Source: Pseudomonas putida (GTDB lineage: Bacteria; Pseudomonadota; Gammaproteobacteria; Pseudomonadales; Pseudomonadaceae). From it: DNA of 64,000 nucleotides. This document shows positions 62,290 to 64,000 of this stretch, one piece after another; position 1 is the first letter of the stretch; every line of letters begins with the position of its first letter. A program made the position numbers and the translations under genes. The stretch spans positions 1 through 64,000 of the forward strand of contig NZ_MKZO01000029.1 in assembly GCF_001941965.1 (NCBI RefSeq). The letters run 5' to 3'. The notes under the pieces were generated by a model, which saw only the letters and a program-made list of their open reading frames with translations, ran no database searches and was not told the origin of the DNA.

Positions 62290-62615
62290 AAATCCCTCAC
62301 CTTATATTTTCTTATTTAATTGATTATCACGGCCAAGCAGACCGCATCTCGATACCTTTAAATTATCGAGACCGTACATTAATGAGAACAACAAAAGTGA
62401 AATAGAATTTTCCTGAAATGGAAAACTCAATCTCAATAAAGCTAGTACACTGTCATCAAGAAAAGATTCAGCCTCACCCTTTGTCAACCTCTGCTCTACT
62501 CTGAGCGGAGCGGGCAGCTATTTATCAACCTCTCACGGCCTGACAGACTGAGCTCACTGCCCTCGCTGTCAAAGGCGAAACTATAAGAAAAATAGTTTAA
62601 TCGAGAGGATACATA
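62290..62615. promoter_or_regulatory. Divergent promoter region of LysR and dioxygenase genes
   Basis: 326 AT-rich bases. The clearest site is the dyad TTTTCC-TGAAAT-GGAAAA (62408-62425), which contains the T-N11-A core of LysR-type sites and lies about 120 bases upstream of the dioxygenase gene. The LysR gene has its own GAGAGG ribosome site. No coding sequence is evident. Confidence 0.5.
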
Positions 62616-63530
62616 ATGGATCGGCTCACTGAGTTAGAGCTATTTGTCCACACTGCCGAACTCGGAACCCTTAGCAAGGCCGCCGAACTCCTCAATATTT
62701 CCAACGCTTCGTCAAGTCGACACCTGGCCGCCCTCGAAGAGCGCCTGAATGTTCGCCTGATTGATCGAAACACACGTAGATTGTCGCTGACGCCGTCTGG
62801 CCATGAGTTCTATCACCGCTGCAAAACACTGCTATCAGATCTCAAGGAAGCGGAATCATCCCTCACAGTAGCCTCTGCCGACCCAAGCGGCACCTTAACC
62901 ATCACCGCATCGATTTCCTTCGCAATGCTCAACCTTGCGCCGCTTATCCCTAAGTTCCGCAAGCGGTACCCGATGATCAAGATCAAACTACTGGGCGCAA
63001 ATCGATACTATGACATTATGGATTCAGAGGTGGATCTCGCTATCCGCACGCGTGAATTCGAGCCTGACTCAAATCTGAGCATACGGCGACTAGCTGAAAC
63101 TCGACGTGTTCTGGCAGCTTCTCCTGGTTACCTTCATCAAAGAGGCACACCGAAAACCGTAGAAGATCTGGCTCGCCATGACATGTTGCTCTATAGCCAT
63201 GCCAATCAACCCCGACAACTTAATTTCCAGCGCGGGGAAGAAACCGCATCTATCTCCATTGACCCCATCCTCGAAACGAACGATGGACAAATCGTGCGAG
63301 CTGCAGCTCTGGCTGGTACCGGCATACTTGTACAGCCCATGTACATTATCTACGACGATTTGATTTCAGGGCGGCTAGTGCCAGTCCTAGATGACTGGCA
63401 CCTTCCGAAGCTCACAATCAATATTGCGTTTCAGGACAAGCGTTACATGCCCGCTAGAACCAGGCTATTCATTGACTTCCTAGTGGAAGAGTTTGAACAG
63501 CAGCAATACCAACATTACTGGACTCGCTGA
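62616..63530 (+). CDS. LysR-family regulator of the hydroxyquinol genes
   Basis: 304 residues. The N-terminal HTH (LELFVHTAELGTLSKAAELLNISNASSSRHLAALEERLNVRL) and the effector domain (SGTLTITASISFAMLNLAPLIPKFRKRYP) are of the CrgA/DmlR-like branch. It stands between the dioxygenase and maleylacetate reductase genes, both on the other strand, and is most likely their regulator with a pathway intermediate as effector. It ends 4 bases before the stop of the reductase gene. Base composition is clearly lower in GC than the core genes. Confidence 0.88.
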   Translation: MDRLTELELFVHTAELGTLSKAAELLNISNASSSRHLAALEERLNVRLIDRNTRRLSLTPSGHEFYHRCKTLLSDLKEAESSLTVASADPSGTLTITASISFAMLNLAPLIPKFRKRYPMIKIKLLGANRYYDIMDSEVDLAIRTREFEPDSNLSIRRLAETRRVLAASPGYLHQRGTPKTVEDLARHDMLLYSHANQPRQLNFQRGEETASISIDPILETNDGQIVRAAALAGTGILVQPMYIIYDDLISGRLVPVLDDWHLPKLTINIAFQDKRYMPARTRLFIDFLVEEFEQQQYQHYWTR

Positions 63531-63534
63531 GACC

Positions 63535-64000
63535 TTAGCTCGGGCGATTACCCTCGAATGCATTTTGCAGCAGTTCGCGAATAGCCACACGCTCGATTGG
63601 GCGAGGGTTCCAGTAAGGATTAGACAGCGCAATGTCCGTGGCCTTGTCCAAGTCAGCCTCAGTCAACCCCAGCTCGCGCAAGGTCAGCGGCGCGCCCAAC
63701 GATTCGGCAAGGTCGAACAGTGCGGCGCCGGCTGATTTGGATTCATCACCCAAGGCGCGACTGATGCGCATAGCAGCCTCAGGCGCCGCTTCAGCGTTGT
63801 AAGCGATGGCGTGCGGCAGAACGACAGTGTGGGTTTGAGCGTGAGGAAGATTGAAGCTTCCGCCCAGGGTATGGCAGAGCTTGTGATGCAAAGCCATGCC
63901 TACGTTGCCAAGAACAGTTCCGCACAGCCAAGCGCCATAAAGGCAGTCACTGCGGGCACCAATGTCCTTGGGGTCTTCCACAACGCTACGCAGACCGTCA
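63535..64000 (-). CDS. Maleylacetate reductase, C-terminal part (cut by window end)
   Basis: About 155 residues of an iron-type alcohol dehydrogenase-like protein. The stretch ARSDCLYGAWLCGTVLGNV, then ALHHKLCHTLGGSFNLPHAQTH and VVLPHAIAYNAEAAPEA carries the His metal ligands and matches maleylacetate reductases. It reduces maleylacetate to 3-oxoadipate with NAD(P)H, the step after hydroxyquinol cleavage. The reading frame stays open through 64000, so the gene starts beyond the window; the internal GTG near 63981 is not the start. Confidence 0.88.
   Translation of the reverse strand, partial: DGLRSVVEDPKDIGARSDCLYGAWLCGTVLGNVGMALHHKLCHTLGGSFNLPHAQTHTVVLPHAIAYNAEAAPEAAMRISRALGDESKSAGAALFDLAESLGAPLTLRELGLTEADLDKATDIALSNPYWNPRPIERVAIRELLQNAFEGNRPS

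Overview
The window reads as chromosomal DNA of a Pseudomonas of the fluorescens/putida type. The evidence is the high-GC core gene content with Pseudomonas gene order (rnm-yciO-scpA-scpB-rluB; the gbuR/gbuA and PA1414-like neighbourhoods), a PlpD-type autotransporter, a LapA/MapA-type giant adhesin with its own type I secretion genes, and many paired REP elements of the GTGGGAGCTGGCTTGCCAGCGAT type. No rRNA, tRNA, CRISPR array or prophage was seen. Species was not determined, and all homology statements come from reading motifs rather than from searches.

Layout. 1-145 is the end of an IS3-family element cut by the window edge. 146-8589 is housekeeping: the ribosome-rescue factor ArfB, an aromatic amino acid permease, the minus-strand set rnm-yciO-scpA-scpB-rluB (nuclease, Sua5/YciO protein, condensin kleisin and partner, 23S rRNA pseudouridine synthase), and divergently yciB-yciI. 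8712-11749 is an envelope-stress type locus: a small coiled-coil membrane protein, a CpxR-like regulator, a Spy/CpxP-like periplasmic protein behind a CpxR-type box, and a CpxA-like kinase. 11878-24858 holds mixed core genes: nitroreductase, TrkH, two AraC regulators, a phosphoesterase, an EamA exporter, a Rdx protein, PlpD, a MarR regulator, RecQ, UPF0149 and YbaN.

24964-40542 is a biofilm locus. A 3338-residue RTX adhesin lies on the minus strand, with a retention module, a TAAG LapG-type site, nine repeat modules (about 245 residues each), a von Willebrand A domain and Ca-binding RTX repeats. A divergent set on the plus strand encodes the outer-membrane channel, the ABC exporter and the adaptor that would secrete it. 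LapD and LapG are not in the window. 40671-53817 returns to core: TapT, the Aer energy-taxis receptor, GbuR/GbuA with a sodium symporter, a 40-residue PA1414-like protein behind an Anr-type box (the locus that in P. aeruginosa gives the sRNA SicX), a LysR/MFS pair, a DMT exporter, a DEAD-box helicase and an MscS channel.

From about 54090 the character changes. A broken IS5-family transposase marks the junction, and the following DNA is visibly lower in GC and free of REP elements. 54874-64000 is an accessory catabolic cluster: a complete ribose/inositol-type ABC importer, an SDR dehydrogenase, a Dabb-domain protein and an IolE/xylose-isomerase-like TIM barrel protein, next to a LysR regulator, hydroxyquinol 1,2-dioxygenase and maleylacetate reductase (cut by the window end). 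Together they suggest uptake of a polar ring compound (cyclitol, aromatic glycoside or similar) and its conversion through 1,2,4-trihydroxybenzene and maleylacetate to 3-oxoadipate. The substrate and the steps before hydroxyquinol are not known from sequence, and this is the best candidate here for an undescribed system.
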